A stretch of 64,000 bases of DNA, taken from contig NZ_RJVF01000010.1 in the NCBI RefSeq assembly GCF_003752175.1, positions 310,001-374,000 of the forward strand, in the 5' to 3' direction. The notes below the pieces were generated by a model. That model was not told where the DNA came from and made no database searches. It saw only the letters and a program-made list of their open reading frames with translations. A program made the position numbers and the translations under genes. The first letter of the stretch is position 1. Each line of letters opens with the position of its first letter. Shown one piece after another: positions 34,312 through 44,160 of the stretch. The stretch is from Comamonas sp. BIGb0124. Lineage in GTDB: Bacteria > Pseudomonadota > Gammaproteobacteria > Burkholderiales > Burkholderiaceae_C.

Positions 34312-35061
34312 ATGTCCGTGACCATGCGTCAAATGCTGGAAGCCGGTGTCCATTTCGGCCACCAAACCCGTTTCTGGAATCCCAAGATGGCCCCGTATAT
34401 CTTCGGCCATCGCAACAAGATTCACATCATCAACCTGGAAAAGTCGCTGCCGCTGTTCCAGGACGCCCAGAAGTTCGCCCGCCAGCTGGCTGCCAACCGC
34501 GGCACCATCCTGTTCGTCGGCACCAAGCGCCAAGCCCGTGACATCGTGTCCGAAGAAGCCCAGCGCGCCGGCGTGCCTTTCGTCGACCAGCGCTGGCTCG
34601 GCGGCATGCTGACGAACTTCAAGACCGTGAAGACCTCGATCAAGCGCCTGAAGGACCTCAAGGCCCAGCAGGAAACCGGCCTCGAAGGCCTGAGCAAGAA
34701 GGAACAACTGACCTTCTCGCGCGAAATCGAAAAGCTCGAAAAAGACATCGGCGGCATTCAGGATCTGACCGCTCTGCCCGATGCCATCTTCGTGATCGAC
34801 GTGGGCTTCCACAAGATCGCCGTGTCCGAAGCCAAGAAGCTCGGCATTCCCCTGATCGGCGTGGTTGACTCCAACCACTCGCCCGAAGGCATCGACTACG
34901 TGATCCCCGGTAACGACGACTCGGCCAAGGCCGTGACGCTGTACGCCCGCGGCATCGCCGACGCCATCCTCGAAGGTCGCGCCAATGCGATCGACGAAGT
35001 GGTCAAGGCCGCCGGCGGCGACGACGAATTCGTCGAAGTCGAAGAAGGCGCTGCTGCCTGA
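34312..35061 (+). CDS. rpsB: 30S ribosomal protein S2
   Basis: 249 residues from the ATG at 34312, with GGAG eight bases upstream. Typical S2 segments are [28 protein letters not shown] (residues 5-32, abridged), [23 protein letters not shown] and [21 protein letters not shown]2 joins the 30S subunit late and is needed for S1 binding. It leads the translation/envelope superoperon. It has a leader of about 150 bases, and two hairpins separate it from tsf. Confidence 0.99.
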   Translation: MSVTMRQMLEAGVHFGHQTRFWNPKMAPYIFGHRNKIHIINLEKSLPLFQDAQKFARQLAANRGTILFVGTKRQARDIVSEEAQRAGVPFVDQRWLGGMLTNFKTVKTSIKRLKDLKAQQETGLEGLSKKEQLTFSREIEKLEKDIGGIQDLTALPDAIFVIDVGFHKIAVSEAKKLGIPLIGVVDSNHSPEGIDYVIPGNDDSAKAVTLYARGIADAILEGRANAIDEVVKAAGGDDEFVEVEEGAAA

Positions 35062-35067
35062 TAGCCG

Positions 35068-35118
35068 ATCGACCCCCAGGGGTCGATTCGAAACGGGGGC
35101 TCGAGTAGCCCCTTTTTT
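35068..35118 (+). terminator. Double hairpin/attenuator between rpsB and tsf
   Basis: A first hairpin (35068-35087: ATCGACCCC and GGGGTCGAT around CA) is followed by a second (35096-35112: GGGGCT and AGCCCC) and six T residues at 35113-35118. It looks like a complete intrinsic terminator between two essential genes, so partial read-through or a separate tsf promoter is implied. Confidence 0.75.
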
Positions 35119-35144
35119 GTAACTGAATACGGAGAATCATCAAG

Positions 35145-36035
35145 ATGGCTGCCATCACCGCAAAACTCGTCGCTGAACTGCGCGCAAAAACCGACGCTCC
35201 CATGATGGAGTGCAAGAAGGCCCTGACCGAAGCCGACGGCGATTTCGACAAGGCCGAAGAGCTGCTGCGCGTCAAGCTCGGCAGCAAGGCCGGCAAGGCC
35301 GCTGCCCGCGTGACCGCCGAAGGCGTCGTGGCCTCGTTCATCGCCGGTGAAACGGGTGCGCTGATCGAAGTCAACTGCGAAACCGACTTCGTCACCAAGA
35401 ACGACAGCTTCATCGCCCTGGCACAAGGCGCCGCCAAGCTGGTCGCCGAGAACAACCCCGCCGACATCGCTGCCCTGGCTGCGCTGCCCTACGAGCAAGA
35501 CGGTTTCGGCCCCACCCTCGAAGACGTGCGCGTCGGCCTGATCGGCAAGATCGGCGAGAACATGAGCTTCCGCCGCTTCAAGGCCTTCAGCGGCAGCAAG
35601 CTGGCTTCTTACCTGCACGGCACCCGCATCGGCGTCGTGGTCGAGTTCGCCGGCGATGAAACCGCCGCCAAGGACGTCGCCATGCACGTCGCCGCCATGA
35701 AGCCCGTGGCCCTGAGCAGCGCCGAAGTGCCCGCCGATCTGATCGAAAAGGAACGCAGCGTGGCCCAGGCCAAGGCTGTCGAGTCCGGCAAGCCCGCCGA
35801 CATCGCCGCCAAGATGGTCGAAGGCTCGGTGCAGAAGTACCTCAAGGAAGTCTCGCTGTTCAACCAGTCGTTCGTGAAGAACGACAAGCAGACCGTCGAG
35901 CAGATGCTCAAGGCCGCCGACACCACCGTGACGGGCTTCACCCTGTTCGTGGTCGGCGAAGGCATCGAGAAGAAGGTCGACGACTTCGCCGCAGAAGTGG
36001 CCGCCCAGGTCGCCGCTGCCAAGCAGTCCGCCTGA
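35145..36035 (+). CDS. tsf: Translation elongation factor Ts
   Basis: 296 residues. The UBA-like N-terminus [42 protein letters not shown] and the [11 protein letters not shown] core (with the TDF nucleotide-exchange segment) are diagnostic. EF-Ts releases GDP from EF-Tu. ATG is preceded by GGAG. It is followed by a strong terminator and a new promoter for pyrH, so rpsB-tsf forms its own transcription unit. Confidence 0.99.
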   Translation: MAAITAKLVAELRAKTDAPMMECKKALTEADGDFDKAEELLRVKLGSKAGKAAARVTAEGVVASFIAGETGALIEVNCETDFVTKNDSFIALAQGAAKLVAENNPADIAALAALPYEQDGFGPTLEDVRVGLIGKIGENMSFRRFKAFSGSKLASYLHGTRIGVVVEFAGDETAAKDVAMHVAAMKPVALSSAEVPADLIEKERSVAQAKAVESGKPADIAAKMVEGSVQKYLKEVSLFNQSFVKNDKQTVEQMLKAADTTVTGFTLFVVGEGIEKKVDDFAAEVAAQVAAAKQSA

Positions 36036-36117
36036 TCCGCCCACCGCACGTCATCGCAGGAGCAGCCCCCATCCGGACTCGATTGCAGCCCTGGGCAGCC
36101 GCCCCGACGATGACGTG

Positions 36118-36157
36118 AAACCCTGGGGGCGGCGTGTGCCGGCCCCAGGGTTTTTTT
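36118..36157 (+). terminator. Rho-independent terminator after tsf
   Basis: AAACCCTGGGG (36118-36128) pairs with CCCCAGGGTTT (36143-36153), over a 14-base loop that can itself pair as GGC/GCC, and runs into TTTTTTT (36151-36157). It ends the rpsB-tsf unit 80-120 bp past the tsf stop. Confidence 0.88.
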
Positions 36158-36173
36158 CAGGCCGGATATCGTC

Positions 36174-36202
36174 TTTGCGATGTCACGGCCAGCCGCTAGA
36201 AT
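36174..36202 (+). promoter_or_regulatory. Sigma-70-like promoter for pyrH
   Basis: TTTGCG (36174-36179) and TAGAAT (36197-36202) are spaced by 17 bp and lie directly after the tsf terminator, 32 bp before the pyrH ATG. It would start transcription of the pyrH-frr-uppS and downstream block. Confidence 0.5.
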
Positions 36203-36233
36203 TTCTCACCTTTCACAAATCAGCGAATTAGCC

Positions 36234-36956
36234 ATGACCCTTCCTCGGCCAGCCCACCAAAGAATTCTTTTGAAACTGTCGGGCGAGGCCCTGATGGGCA
36301 ACGACGCATTCGGGATCAACCGCGAAACCATCGTGCGCATGGCCGCCGAAGTCGCTGAAGTGATCAACCTGGGTGTCCAGGTGGCCGTGGTGATCGGCGG
36401 CGGCAACATCTTCCGCGGCGTCGCCGGCGGTTCCGTGGGCATGGACCGTGCCACCGCCGACTACATGGGCATGCTGGCCACCGTGATGAACTCGCTGGCC
36501 CTGGCCGACGCCATGAGCAAGGCCGGCCTGACGGCCCGTGTCATGTCCGCGATCAGCATCGAGCAGGTGGTCGAGCCCTATGTTCGCCCCAAGGCCCTGC
36601 AATACCTCGAAGAAGGCAAGGTCGTGATCTTCGCCGCGGGCACCGGCAATCCGTTCTTCACCACCGACACGGCGGCTGCCCTGCGCGGCGCTGAAATCGG
36701 TGCCGAACTGGTGCTCAAGGCCACCAAGGTCGACGGCGTCTACACCGCCGACCCCAAGAAGGATCCGACCGCGACCCGCTACGACCACATCACTTTCGAT
36801 GAGGCCATGAGCAAGAACCTGGGCATCATGGATGCCACCGCTTTTGCCCTGTGCCGCGATCAGAATCTGCCGATCAAGGTGTTTTCCATCCTCAAGGACG
36901 GCGCGCTCAAGCGTGTCGTCATGGGTGAGGACGAAGGTACGCTGGTCCACGCCTGA
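36234..36956 (+). CDS. pyrH: Uridylate kinase
   Basis: 240 residues from the ATG at 36234 (MTLPRPAHQ). Bacterial UMP kinase of the amino-acid kinase fold: [47 protein letters not shown] and [15 protein letters not shown]. It phosphorylates UMP to UDP and is a key control point of pyrimidine synthesis. It starts a new transcription unit after the tsf terminator and is followed by frr 64 bases later, a near-universal bacterial order. Confidence 0.98.
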   Translation: MTLPRPAHQRILLKLSGEALMGNDAFGINRETIVRMAAEVAEVINLGVQVAVVIGGGNIFRGVAGGSVGMDRATADYMGMLATVMNSLALADAMSKAGLTARVMSAISIEQVVEPYVRPKALQYLEEGKVVIFAAGTGNPFFTTDTAAALRGAEIGAELVLKATKVDGVYTADPKKDPTATRYDHITFDEAMSKNLGIMDATAFALCRDQNLPIKVFSILKDGALKRVVMGEDEGTLVHA

Positions 36957-37020
36957 CCGCGGCTGCGCCTGAAAAGTCCTCGACCGGGTGGTCCGGCGGG
37001 GCACGTTGGAGTTAAGAAAA

Positions 37021-37581
37021 ATGGCAATCATTGACATCAAGAAGACGGCTGAGACCAAGATGACTCAGTCCATCGAGGCTTTCAAGAACAGCCTGACCAA
37101 GATCCGTACCGGCCGCGCCAATCCGGCGCTGCTCGACAGCGTGCAGGTCGACTACTACGGCTCGCCCGTGCCCCTGTCGCAGGTGGCCAACCTGACACTG
37201 ATCGACTCGCGCACCATCGGCATCCAGCCGTGGGAAAAAGGCATGGGCGCCAAGATCGAGAAGGCCATCCGCGAAAGCGACCTGGGCCTCAACCCCGCGA
37301 GCATGGGCGACCTCATCCGCGTGCCGCTGCCGCCCATGAGCGAAGAGCGCCGCAAGGAAATGACCAAGCTGGTGCGCAGCGAAGGCGAGAACGCCAAGAT
37401 CGCCGTGCGCAATCTGCGCCGCGATGCCAACGAAGCGGTCAAGCGCCTGGTCAAGGACAAGGAAGCTTCCGAAGACGATCAGAAGCGTGCCGAAGCCGAG
37501 GTGCAGAAGACCACCGACAAGTTCATCGCCGAGGTCGACAAGCTGGTGGTGTCCAAGGAACAAGAAATCATGGCCGTCTGA
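37021..37581 (+). CDS. frr: Ribosome recycling factor
   Basis: 186 residues from the ATG at 37021, preceded by GGAG. Typical RRF sequence: [30 protein letters not shown] and the C-terminal helix bundle [29 protein letters not shown]. With EF-G it splits the post-termination ribosome. It ends directly at a GTG that could open the next frame, but uppS more likely starts at 37621. Confidence 0.98.
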   Translation: MAIIDIKKTAETKMTQSIEAFKNSLTKIRTGRANPALLDSVQVDYYGSPVPLSQVANLTLIDSRTIGIQPWEKGMGAKIEKAIRESDLGLNPASMGDLIRVPLPPMSEERRKEMTKLVRSEGENAKIAVRNLRRDANEAVKRLVKDKEASEDDQKRAEAEVQKTTDKFIAEVDKLVVSKEQEIMAV

Positions 37582-37620
37582 GTGCCACCCCGCTCGCATT
37601 CCACCCGCTCCATTCCAGGC

Positions 37621-38382
37621 ATGCATCCCACTCTCGCCATGCCCGGGCATGTGGCCATCGTCATGGATGGCAACGGCCGCTGGGCCACGCGCCGGCTCAT
37701 GCCGCGCATCGCCGGGCATCGGCAGGGCGTCGAGACCCTGCGCAAGGCCGTGCGCTGGAGCCTGGATCGCGGCATCGGTGTGCTGACCGTCTTTGCGTTC
37801 TCGTCCGAGAACTGGAACCGGCCGGCCGAAGAAGTCAAGGGGCTGATGGCGCTGCTCATGCACGCCATTCCGCGTGAACTGCCCGGTTTCATCGAGCAGG
37901 GCGTGGCCCTGCGTTTCGTGGGCGACCGCGCCGGGCTGGCTCCCGAAATACAGTCTCTTTTCTCCAGCGCCGAGGCCCAGACCGCCGCCGGACGCCGGAT
38001 CACGCTCAACGTGTGTTTCAACTACGGCGGCCGTTGGGATATCGTGCAGGCCGCCCGTACGCTGGCCGAACGCGGCGAGACCATCACCGAGGCGGCTTTG
38101 GCAGCCTCGCTGTCGCTCGCCCATGTGCCCGACCCCGATCTGGTGATCCGCACCGGGGGCGAGCAGCGCGTGAGCAACTTCCTGCTGTGGCAGGCGGCCT
38201 ACGCCGAGTGGTTCTTCAGCGACAAAGCCTGGCCGTCTTTCACGGCCGATGATTTCGACCTGGCCATCAGCGCCTTCCAGGGGCGCGAGCGGCGTTTCGG
38301 GCTCACCTCGCAGCAGGTGCGCGAACAGGCGCATGCGGCGGGGCCGGTGCTCGAAGGCCTCGACGACCGGTGCCAGGCCTGA
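37621..38382 (+). CDS. uppS: Undecaprenyl diphosphate synthase
   Basis: 253 residues from the ATG at 37621; a GTG at 37582 touching the frr stop would add 13 residues. The cis-prenyltransferase motifs are complete: HVAIVMDGNGRWA with catalytic Asp16, GHRQGVETLR, FAFSSENWNRP and DLVIRTGGEQRVSNFLLWQAAYAE. It condenses isopentenyl diphosphate units onto farnesyl diphosphate to make the C55 carrier for peptidoglycan and O-antigen synthesis. dxr, which supplies the isoprenoid precursors, is two genes downstream. Confidence 0.97.
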   Translation: MHPTLAMPGHVAIVMDGNGRWATRRLMPRIAGHRQGVETLRKAVRWSLDRGIGVLTVFAFSSENWNRPAEEVKGLMALLMHAIPRELPGFIEQGVALRFVGDRAGLAPEIQSLFSSAEAQTAAGRRITLNVCFNYGGRWDIVQAARTLAERGETITEAALAASLSLAHVPDPDLVIRTGGEQRVSNFLLWQAAYAEWFFSDKAWPSFTADDFDLAISAFQGRERRFGLTSQQVREQAHAAGPVLEGLDDRCQA

Positions 38383-38392
38383 AAGGAAACAC

Positions 38393-39244
38393 ATGCTCAA
38401 GCAACGCGTTCTGACCGCGATCGTCATGCTGCTCGTGCTGCTGCCGGCACTTTTTCACCCGCAACCCTGGCCCTTCCTGGCTTTGGCGCTGGTCATGGTC
38501 GGCGCCGGCGGCTGGGAATGGGGCCGGCTCAACGGCCTCGGCGGCGCCGGCAGCTGGCTTCTGGGCCTGCTGGTCGGGGCGGCCTGTGGCCTGGCCTGGG
38601 CCGCCGGCTGGCCTCAGGCCTCGCTGCGCGAACTGTGGCTGGCTGCCGGAGCCTTCTGGATCCTGACGACGCTGCTGTTGTTGCGCGGTGGCGTCGCGGC
38701 CTGGGCTGCCGTGCCCCGCATGCTGCGGCTGTGCGGCGGCGTGCTGGTTCTCCTGCTGGCATGGCTGGCCATCGCGCAGGCCCGTGTGCTGGGCGTCGAG
38801 TTCCTGCTGTCCGTGTTCGTGCTGGTCTGGGCGGCCGACATCGGGGCCTACTTTGCCGGCCGTGCGCTGGGTCAGAAACTCTTTCCCCGCAAGCTCGCAC
38901 CCGCGATCAGCCCCGGCAAGAGCTGGGAGGGCGCACTCGGCGGCGCCGTGGTCGTCATGGTCGTCGGTGTCGTCTGGTCCCAGCTCAGCCCGCAGGTGCC
39001 CGGTGTGTCCGGCAATCTGTACGCACTGCTGCGCGATGCCGGCTGGCCGGTGTTCGTGCTGGCCGTGCTCTTTCTCACCGTCATGAGCGTTTCCGGCGAT
39101 CTGCTGGAATCGCTGGTCAAGCGCAGTGCCGGAGCCAAGGACAGCAGCCAGCTGCTGCCGGGCCATGGCGGTGTGCTCGACCGCGTGGATGCCCTGCTGC
39201 CCGTGCTGCCGCTGGCCATGATGCTGGCCGTACTGGTCGCTTGA
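38393..39244 (+). CDS. cdsA: Phosphatidate cytidylyltransferase
   Basis: 283 residues from the ATG at 38393 with AAAGGA upstream. Around eight transmembrane helices and the CDS signature near the C-terminus, SLVKRSAGAKDSSQLLPGHGG followed by the VLDRVD segment, are present. It makes CDP-diacylglycerol from phosphatidate and CTP in the inner membrane, the branch point to all phospholipids. Ten bases from uppS and ten from dxr indicate tight coupling. Confidence 0.96.
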   Translation: MLKQRVLTAIVMLLVLLPALFHPQPWPFLALALVMVGAGGWEWGRLNGLGGAGSWLLGLLVGAACGLAWAAGWPQASLRELWLAAGAFWILTTLLLLRGGVAAWAAVPRMLRLCGGVLVLLLAWLAIAQARVLGVEFLLSVFVLVWAADIGAYFAGRALGQKLFPRKLAPAISPGKSWEGALGGAVVVMVVGVVWSQLSPQVPGVSGNLYALLRDAGWPVFVLAVLFLTVMSVSGDLLESLVKRSAGAKDSSQLLPGHGGVLDRVDALLPVLPLAMMLAVLVA

Positions 39245-39254
39245 CCCTGCTCTT

Positions 39255-40439
39255 ATGAATCAAATGCAACGTGTGGTCGTGTTGGGGTCGACGGGCTCGA
39301 TCGGCTGCAGCACCTTGGATGTCATCGGCCGCCATCCCGACCGCTTCGAGGTCTTTGCCCTGAGCGCGGCGACGCGTGCCAAGGACATGGCCGAGCAGTG
39401 CTTCCGGTTCCGGCCCCGCTACGCCGTGATGGCCGATCCCGAGGCTGCCCAGGCACTGGGCGAGATCCTGGAGATCAACCGCATCGACACCGAGGTGCTG
39501 TGCGGCGCCGAGGCCCTCGACCAGGTGGCGGCGCATGCCGAGGTCGACACCGTCATGGCGGCCATCGTCGGGGCTGCCGGGCTGTCGTCGTGTCTGGCCG
39601 CCGCGCGTGCCGGCAAGCGCCTGCTGCTGGCCAACAAGGAAGCGCTGGTGGTGGGCGGAGAGTTTTTCCTCGAGGCCGTCCGCGAAGGAGGCGCCACGCT
39701 GCTGCCCATCGACAGCGAGCATTCGGCCATTTTCCAGTCGCTGCCCGACGACCGGTCGCTCTGGCGCAGCACGGTCGAGAAGATCATCCTGACGGCCTCC
39801 GGGGGGCCCTTCCGCACCACCGATCCGGCCGCGTTCGCCGCCATCACGCCCGAGCAGGCCTGCGCCCATCCCAACTGGGTCATGGGCCGCAAGATTTCGG
39901 TCGACTCGGCGACCATGATGAACAAGGCGCTCGAAGTGATCGAGGCGGCCTATCTGTTCGGCCTGGCACCGCGCCAGATCGAAGTCGTCATCCACCCGCA
40001 GAGCGTGATCCACTCGATGGTCCAGTACCAGGACGCCAGCGTGGTGGCGCAACTGGGCACGCCCGACATGCGCGGTCCCATTGCCTATGGCCTGTCCTGG
40101 CCCGAGCGCATCGCCTCGGGCGCGGCGCCGCTCGATTTCATGCGCATGCAGGCACTGACCTTCGAAGCACCGGATGCCCGGCGTTTCCCCGGTTTGCCCC
40201 TGGCCTGGCAGGCGCTGGAGGCGACGCCGGGCACCTCGGCCATCCTGAACGCCGCCAACGAGGTGGCGGTTCAGGCGTTTCTGGACGGCCGGATCCGGTA
40301 CGACCATATATTTCAAGTAAACGATGCAACTTTGTCCGCTGTCCGGGTTTCAAAGCCCGGATCGCTGGACGACCTCCTGGCACTCGATGCCGAGGGGCGG
40401 GCGAGGGCCCGGGAGCGGGTCAGCCAATTGGAGAATTGA
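39255..40439 (+). CDS. dxr: 1-deoxy-D-xylulose 5-phosphate reductoisomerase
   Basis: 394 residues. NADPH-binding GSTGSIG (11-17), LLLANKEALVVGG, the flexible-loop and metal region DSEHSAIFQSL, and NWVMGRKISVDSATMMNKALEVIEA are all present. It makes 2-C-methyl-D-erythritol 4-phosphate, the committed step of the non-mevalonate isoprenoid pathway. It ends one base before the rseP start codon, so the two are translationally close. Confidence 0.98.
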   Translation: MNQMQRVVVLGSTGSIGCSTLDVIGRHPDRFEVFALSAATRAKDMAEQCFRFRPRYAVMADPEAAQALGEILEINRIDTEVLCGAEALDQVAAHAEVDTVMAAIVGAAGLSSCLAAARAGKRLLLANKEALVVGGEFFLEAVREGGATLLPIDSEHSAIFQSLPDDRSLWRSTVEKIILTASGGPFRTTDPAAFAAITPEQACAHPNWVMGRKISVDSATMMNKALEVIEAAYLFGLAPRQIEVVIHPQSVIHSMVQYQDASVVAQLGTPDMRGPIAYGLSWPERIASGAAPLDFMRMQALTFEAPDARRFPGLPLAWQALEATPGTSAILNAANEVAVQAFLDGRIRYDHIFQVNDATLSAVRVSKPGSLDDLLALDAEGRARARERVSQLEN

Positions 40440-40440
40440 C

Positions 40441-41829
40441 GTGTTGACATTGGTGGCCTTCATTGTGGCGCTGGGTGTGCTCATCGCCGTGCACGAATAC
40501 GGGCATTACCGTGTGGCCGTGGCATGCGATGTGCGCGTGCTGCGTTTTTCCATCGGCTTCGGCCATCCCATCCTGCGCTGGCGGCCCCGCCGCCAGCGGC
40601 CGGGCCAAGACACCGAATTCGTGATCGGCCTGCTGCCGCTGGGCGGCTACGTGAAGATGCTCGACGAGCGCGAGAGCCCGGTGCCGGTCGAGCAGCGCGG
40701 GTGGGCCTTCAACAACAAGCCGCTGAGCGCCCGTGCGGCCATCGTCGCGGCAGGCCCTGCGGCCAATCTGCTGCTGGCGGTGGTGCTGTATGCCTGCGTC
40801 AACTGGTACGGTGTCGACGAGGCCCGCGCCGTGCTGTCGCCGCCTGCCGCCGGCACCCTGGCCGCCCAGGCCGGCCTGCACGGCCGCGAGACCGTGCTCG
40901 AAGTGGCCGACGCCGACGATCCGGGCGCCACGCCCGTCGCCGTGCAGTCCTTCGACGATCTGCGCTGGAACCTCACGAATGCCGGCATCGACCGCCAGGA
41001 CCTGCGCCTGCACGTGCAGCAGCCGTCCGGCTCCAGCCGCTGGGTCACGCTGCGCCTGAGCCAGCTCGAGTCCAACGATGCCGACGCCGCGATGTTCCGC
41101 AGCATCGGTCTGCTGGCGCCCTGGATGGAACCGGCCATCGGCGAGGTTCTGCCCGGCTCCGCAGCCGAACGCAGCGGCCTTCAGCAGGGCGACGTCGTCC
41201 TGTCGGTCGACGGACAGCCCGTGGCCGATGCACAGCAGCTCAGGGCTTCCATTCAGCGTGGCGTGCGCGACGGGCAGGGCATCGTCCAAGCGTGGCAGGT
41301 CAGCCGGCAAGGCCAGTCGATGGCCCTGTCGGTGCAGCCGGACGTGGCGGAGTCGCCCGCCGGCAACGGCGAGAGCATCGGCCGCGTGGGTGCCTACATC
41401 GGTGCTGCACCGCAGATGGTGCGGGTCAGCCACGGCCCGGTCGACGGCCTCTGGATGGGCGTGACGCGGACCTGGGAGATGTCCTGGCTGACGCTGAAGA
41501 TGATCGGGCGCATGGTCATCGGTGAAGCTTCCGTGAAGAATCTCAGCGGTCCGCTGACCATCGCCGACTACGCCGGCAAGTCGGCCAGCCTGGGCGTGAC
41601 GCAATACCTGCTGTTCCTGGCGCTGATCAGCGTGAGCCTGGGCGTGCTCAACCTGTTGCCTTTACCCGTGCTTGATGGCGGCCACCTGATATATTACCTG
41701 TGGGAAGCCGTCACCGGAAAAACCGTCTCCGACCAATGGATGGAGCGTTTGCAGCGTGGCGGCGTCGCTGTATTGCTCGTCATGATGTCCATTGCCCTGT
41801 TCAACGATTTTGCTCGGCTCCTGGGCTGA
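40441..41829 (+). CDS. rseP: Site-2 protease RseP
   Basis: 462 residues from the GTG at 40441, one base past the dxr stop; a TTG three bases on is the only close alternative. The zinc metalloprotease motif His18-Glu-x-x-His22 (HEYGH) lies in the first transmembrane helix, and the second metal motif LPVLDGGH is near residue 410. Two periplasmic PDZ regions lie between (including EPAIGEVLPGSAAERSGLQQGDVVLSVDG). It cleaves anti-sigma factor RseA and signal-peptide remnants in the membrane. Confidence 0.96.
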   Translation: MLTLVAFIVALGVLIAVHEYGHYRVAVACDVRVLRFSIGFGHPILRWRPRRQRPGQDTEFVIGLLPLGGYVKMLDERESPVPVEQRGWAFNNKPLSARAAIVAAGPAANLLLAVVLYACVNWYGVDEARAVLSPPAAGTLAAQAGLHGRETVLEVADADDPGATPVAVQSFDDLRWNLTNAGIDRQDLRLHVQQPSGSSRWVTLRLSQLESNDADAAMFRSIGLLAPWMEPAIGEVLPGSAAERSGLQQGDVVLSVDGQPVADAQQLRASIQRGVRDGQGIVQAWQVSRQGQSMALSVQPDVAESPAGNGESIGRVGAYIGAAPQMVRVSHGPVDGLWMGVTRTWEMSWLTLKMIGRMVIGEASVKNLSGPLTIADYAGKSASLGVTQYLLFLALISVSLGVLNLLPLPVLDGGHLIYYLWEAVTGKTVSDQWMERLQRGGVAVLLVMMSIALFNDFARLLG

Positions 41830-41862
41830 AGCGTTGCATTCATCACCGTTTTTTTCTCTTGC

Positions 41863-44160
41863 ATGAAGACCATCAACCATCGTTTCCATCTGCGTGCCGT
41901 TACTTCGGTTGCCGCGCTGTTTTTTGCTGCACAGGCTTGGGCGGTGGATCCTTTCACCATCCGCGACATCCGCGTGGAAGGCCTGCAGCGCGTCGAACCG
42001 GGAACGGTCTTCGCCTCGCTGCCGGTGCGAGTCGGTGACGTCTACAACGACGACAAGGGCACCGAGTCCATCCGTTCGCTGTTCGGACTGGGCCTGTTCA
42101 CCGACGTGCGCCTCCAGACCCAGGGCAACGTCCTGGTCGTGGTCGTGCAAGAGCGTCCGACCATCGCCAACGTCGAGTTCGTCGGCACCAAGGAGTTCGA
42201 CAAGGACACCCTGATCAAGGCCTTGCGCGACATCGGCGTGACCGATGGCCGCCCCTACGACAAGGCCCTGGCCGACCAGGCCGAGCAGGAACTCAAGCGC
42301 CAGTACATCAACAAGAGCCTGTACGGCGCGGACGTCGTGACCACGGTCACGCCGATCGACCGCAACCGCGTGAACCTGACCTTCACCGTCACCGAAGGCG
42401 ATACGGCCAAGATCAACGACATCCAGATCGTCGGCAACCGGGCGTTCAGCGATTCCACGCTCAAGGGGCTGTTCGAGCTCGACACCGGCGGCTGGCTGAG
42501 CTGGTACACCAAGTCCGACCAGTACTCGCGCACCAAGCTCAACGCCGATCTCGAGAAACTGCGGGCCTACTACATGTCGCGCGGCTACCTCGAGTTCCGT
42601 ATCGATTCGACCCAGGTGTCGATCTCGCCCGACAAGCAGAAGATCGGCGTGGTCATCAACATCACCGAAGGCCAGCGCTTCGTGGTCTCGGGCATCAAGA
42701 TCGAGGGCAACTACCTCAATCGCGACGACGAATTCAAGTCCCGCATCACCATCCGCCCGGGCGAGGCCTACAACGCCGACCAGGTGGCAGAAACCGTCAA
42801 GGCGTTCACCGACCACTTCGGTTCGTTCGGTTATGCCTTTGCACAGGTACAGCCGGTGCCCCAGATCGATCGCCAGACCAACCAGGTCGCGCTCGTCATC
42901 AATTCCACACCGGGCCAGCGCGCCTACGTCCGCCGCATCAACGTGGTGGGCAACGACAAGACGCGCGACGAAGTCATCCGCCGCGAGCTGCGTCAGCTCG
43001 AATCGTCCTGGTACGACAGCAACAAGATCAAGCTCTCGCGCGATCGCGTCGACCGTCTGGGCTACTTCACCGACGTCAACGTCGACACCCGCGAGGTGCC
43101 CGGTGTCCAGGATCAGGTCGATCTGGTCGTCACCGTCAAGGAAAAGCCCACGGGCAGCCTGACGGTGGGTGCGGGTTACTCGAGCTCGGAAAAGCTGTCG
43201 TTCGTGTTCGGCATTTCGCAAGAAAACGTGTTCGGTTCGGGCAATTACCTGGGCCTCAACGTGAACACCAGCAAGTACTACCGCGAATACTCGGTCAGCA
43301 CGACCAATCCGTACTTCACCGACAGCGGCATCTCGCGCACGTACGACATCTACTACCGCACCCAGCACCCGTACAACTACGAGACCGACGAGGACTATTA
43401 CACCTACGTCACCAAGGGTGCCTCGATCAAGTTCGGCGTGCCGTTCACCGAACGCGACACGGTGTTCTTCGGTGCCGGTATCGAGAACGTGAAGGTCAAG
43501 GACTACACGGCCAACGACACCTATATCCGCGATCAGATCAACGAGTACGGCTCGTCGGTCAATACGATTCCGCTGACTCTGGGATGGGCACGCGACCAGC
43601 GCGACAGCTCGCTGGTCCCGACCACCGGTTCGCTGCACCGCGTGAATGGCGAATCCAGCCTGATCGGCGATGCGCATTACGTGCGCGCCAACTACCAGTA
43701 CCAGCGTTATGCGTCGCTGTCGCCGCGCTACACGCTGGCCTTCAACGGCGAACTGGGTTGGGGCAAGGGCCTGGGCGGCTCGCTGCCGTTCTTCAAGAAC
43801 TTCTACTCGGGCGGCCTGGGTTCGGTTCGCGGCTTCGAGCAAAGCAGCCTGGGTCCGCGCGACTCGGCCGGCAACGCCTACGGCGGTTCGAAGAAGGTCA
43901 CGGCCAACGTAGAATTGCTGACGCCCTTCCCAGGCGCGGGCAATGACCGCACCTTGCGCATGTATGCTTTCGTGGATGCCGGCACCGTGTACGGAGACAG
44001 TGAAAACATCTCCATCGGCGAGCTGCGTGCTTCCACCGGGATTGGCGTGAGCTGGATTTCACCGGTCGGCCCGCTGCGCATTGCTTATGCTCAGCCGCTG
44101 CGCAAGAAATCGGGTGATGAGATCCAGCGCATACAATTCCAAATCGGGACTTCGTTCTAA
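41863..44160 (+). CDS. bamA: Outer membrane protein assembly factor BamA
   Basis: 765 residues with a signal peptide cleaved after AWA (residue 27). Five POTRA domains cover about residues 28-425, the first beginning FTIRDIRVEGLQRVEPGTVF. The Omp85 beta-barrel follows, with the conserved GSVRGFEQSSLGPRD and the C-terminal Phe signal QIGTSF. It folds and inserts outer-membrane proteins. It lies in the standard order between rseP and skp. Confidence 0.98.
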   Translation: MKTINHRFHLRAVTSVAALFFAAQAWAVDPFTIRDIRVEGLQRVEPGTVFASLPVRVGDVYNDDKGTESIRSLFGLGLFTDVRLQTQGNVLVVVVQERPTIANVEFVGTKEFDKDTLIKALRDIGVTDGRPYDKALADQAEQELKRQYINKSLYGADVVTTVTPIDRNRVNLTFTVTEGDTAKINDIQIVGNRAFSDSTLKGLFELDTGGWLSWYTKSDQYSRTKLNADLEKLRAYYMSRGYLEFRIDSTQVSISPDKQKIGVVINITEGQRFVVSGIKIEGNYLNRDDEFKSRITIRPGEAYNADQVAETVKAFTDHFGSFGYAFAQVQPVPQIDRQTNQVALVINSTPGQRAYVRRINVVGNDKTRDEVIRRELRQLESSWYDSNKIKLSRDRVDRLGYFTDVNVDTREVPGVQDQVDLVVTVKEKPTGSLTVGAGYSSSEKLSFVFGISQENVFGSGNYLGLNVNTSKYYREYSVSTTNPYFTDSGISRTYDIYYRTQHPYNYETDEDYYTYVTKGASIKFGVPFTERDTVFFGAGIENVKVKDYTANDTYIRDQINEYGSSVNTIPLTLGWARDQRDSSLVPTTGSLHRVNGESSLIGDAHYVRANYQYQRYASLSPRYTLAFNGELGWGKGLGGSLPFFKNFYSGGLGSVRGFEQSSLGPRDSAGNAYGGSKKVTANVELLTPFPGAGNDRTLRMYAFVDAGTVYGDSENISIGELRASTGIGVSWISPVGPLRIAYAQPLRKKSGDEIQRIQFQIGTSF

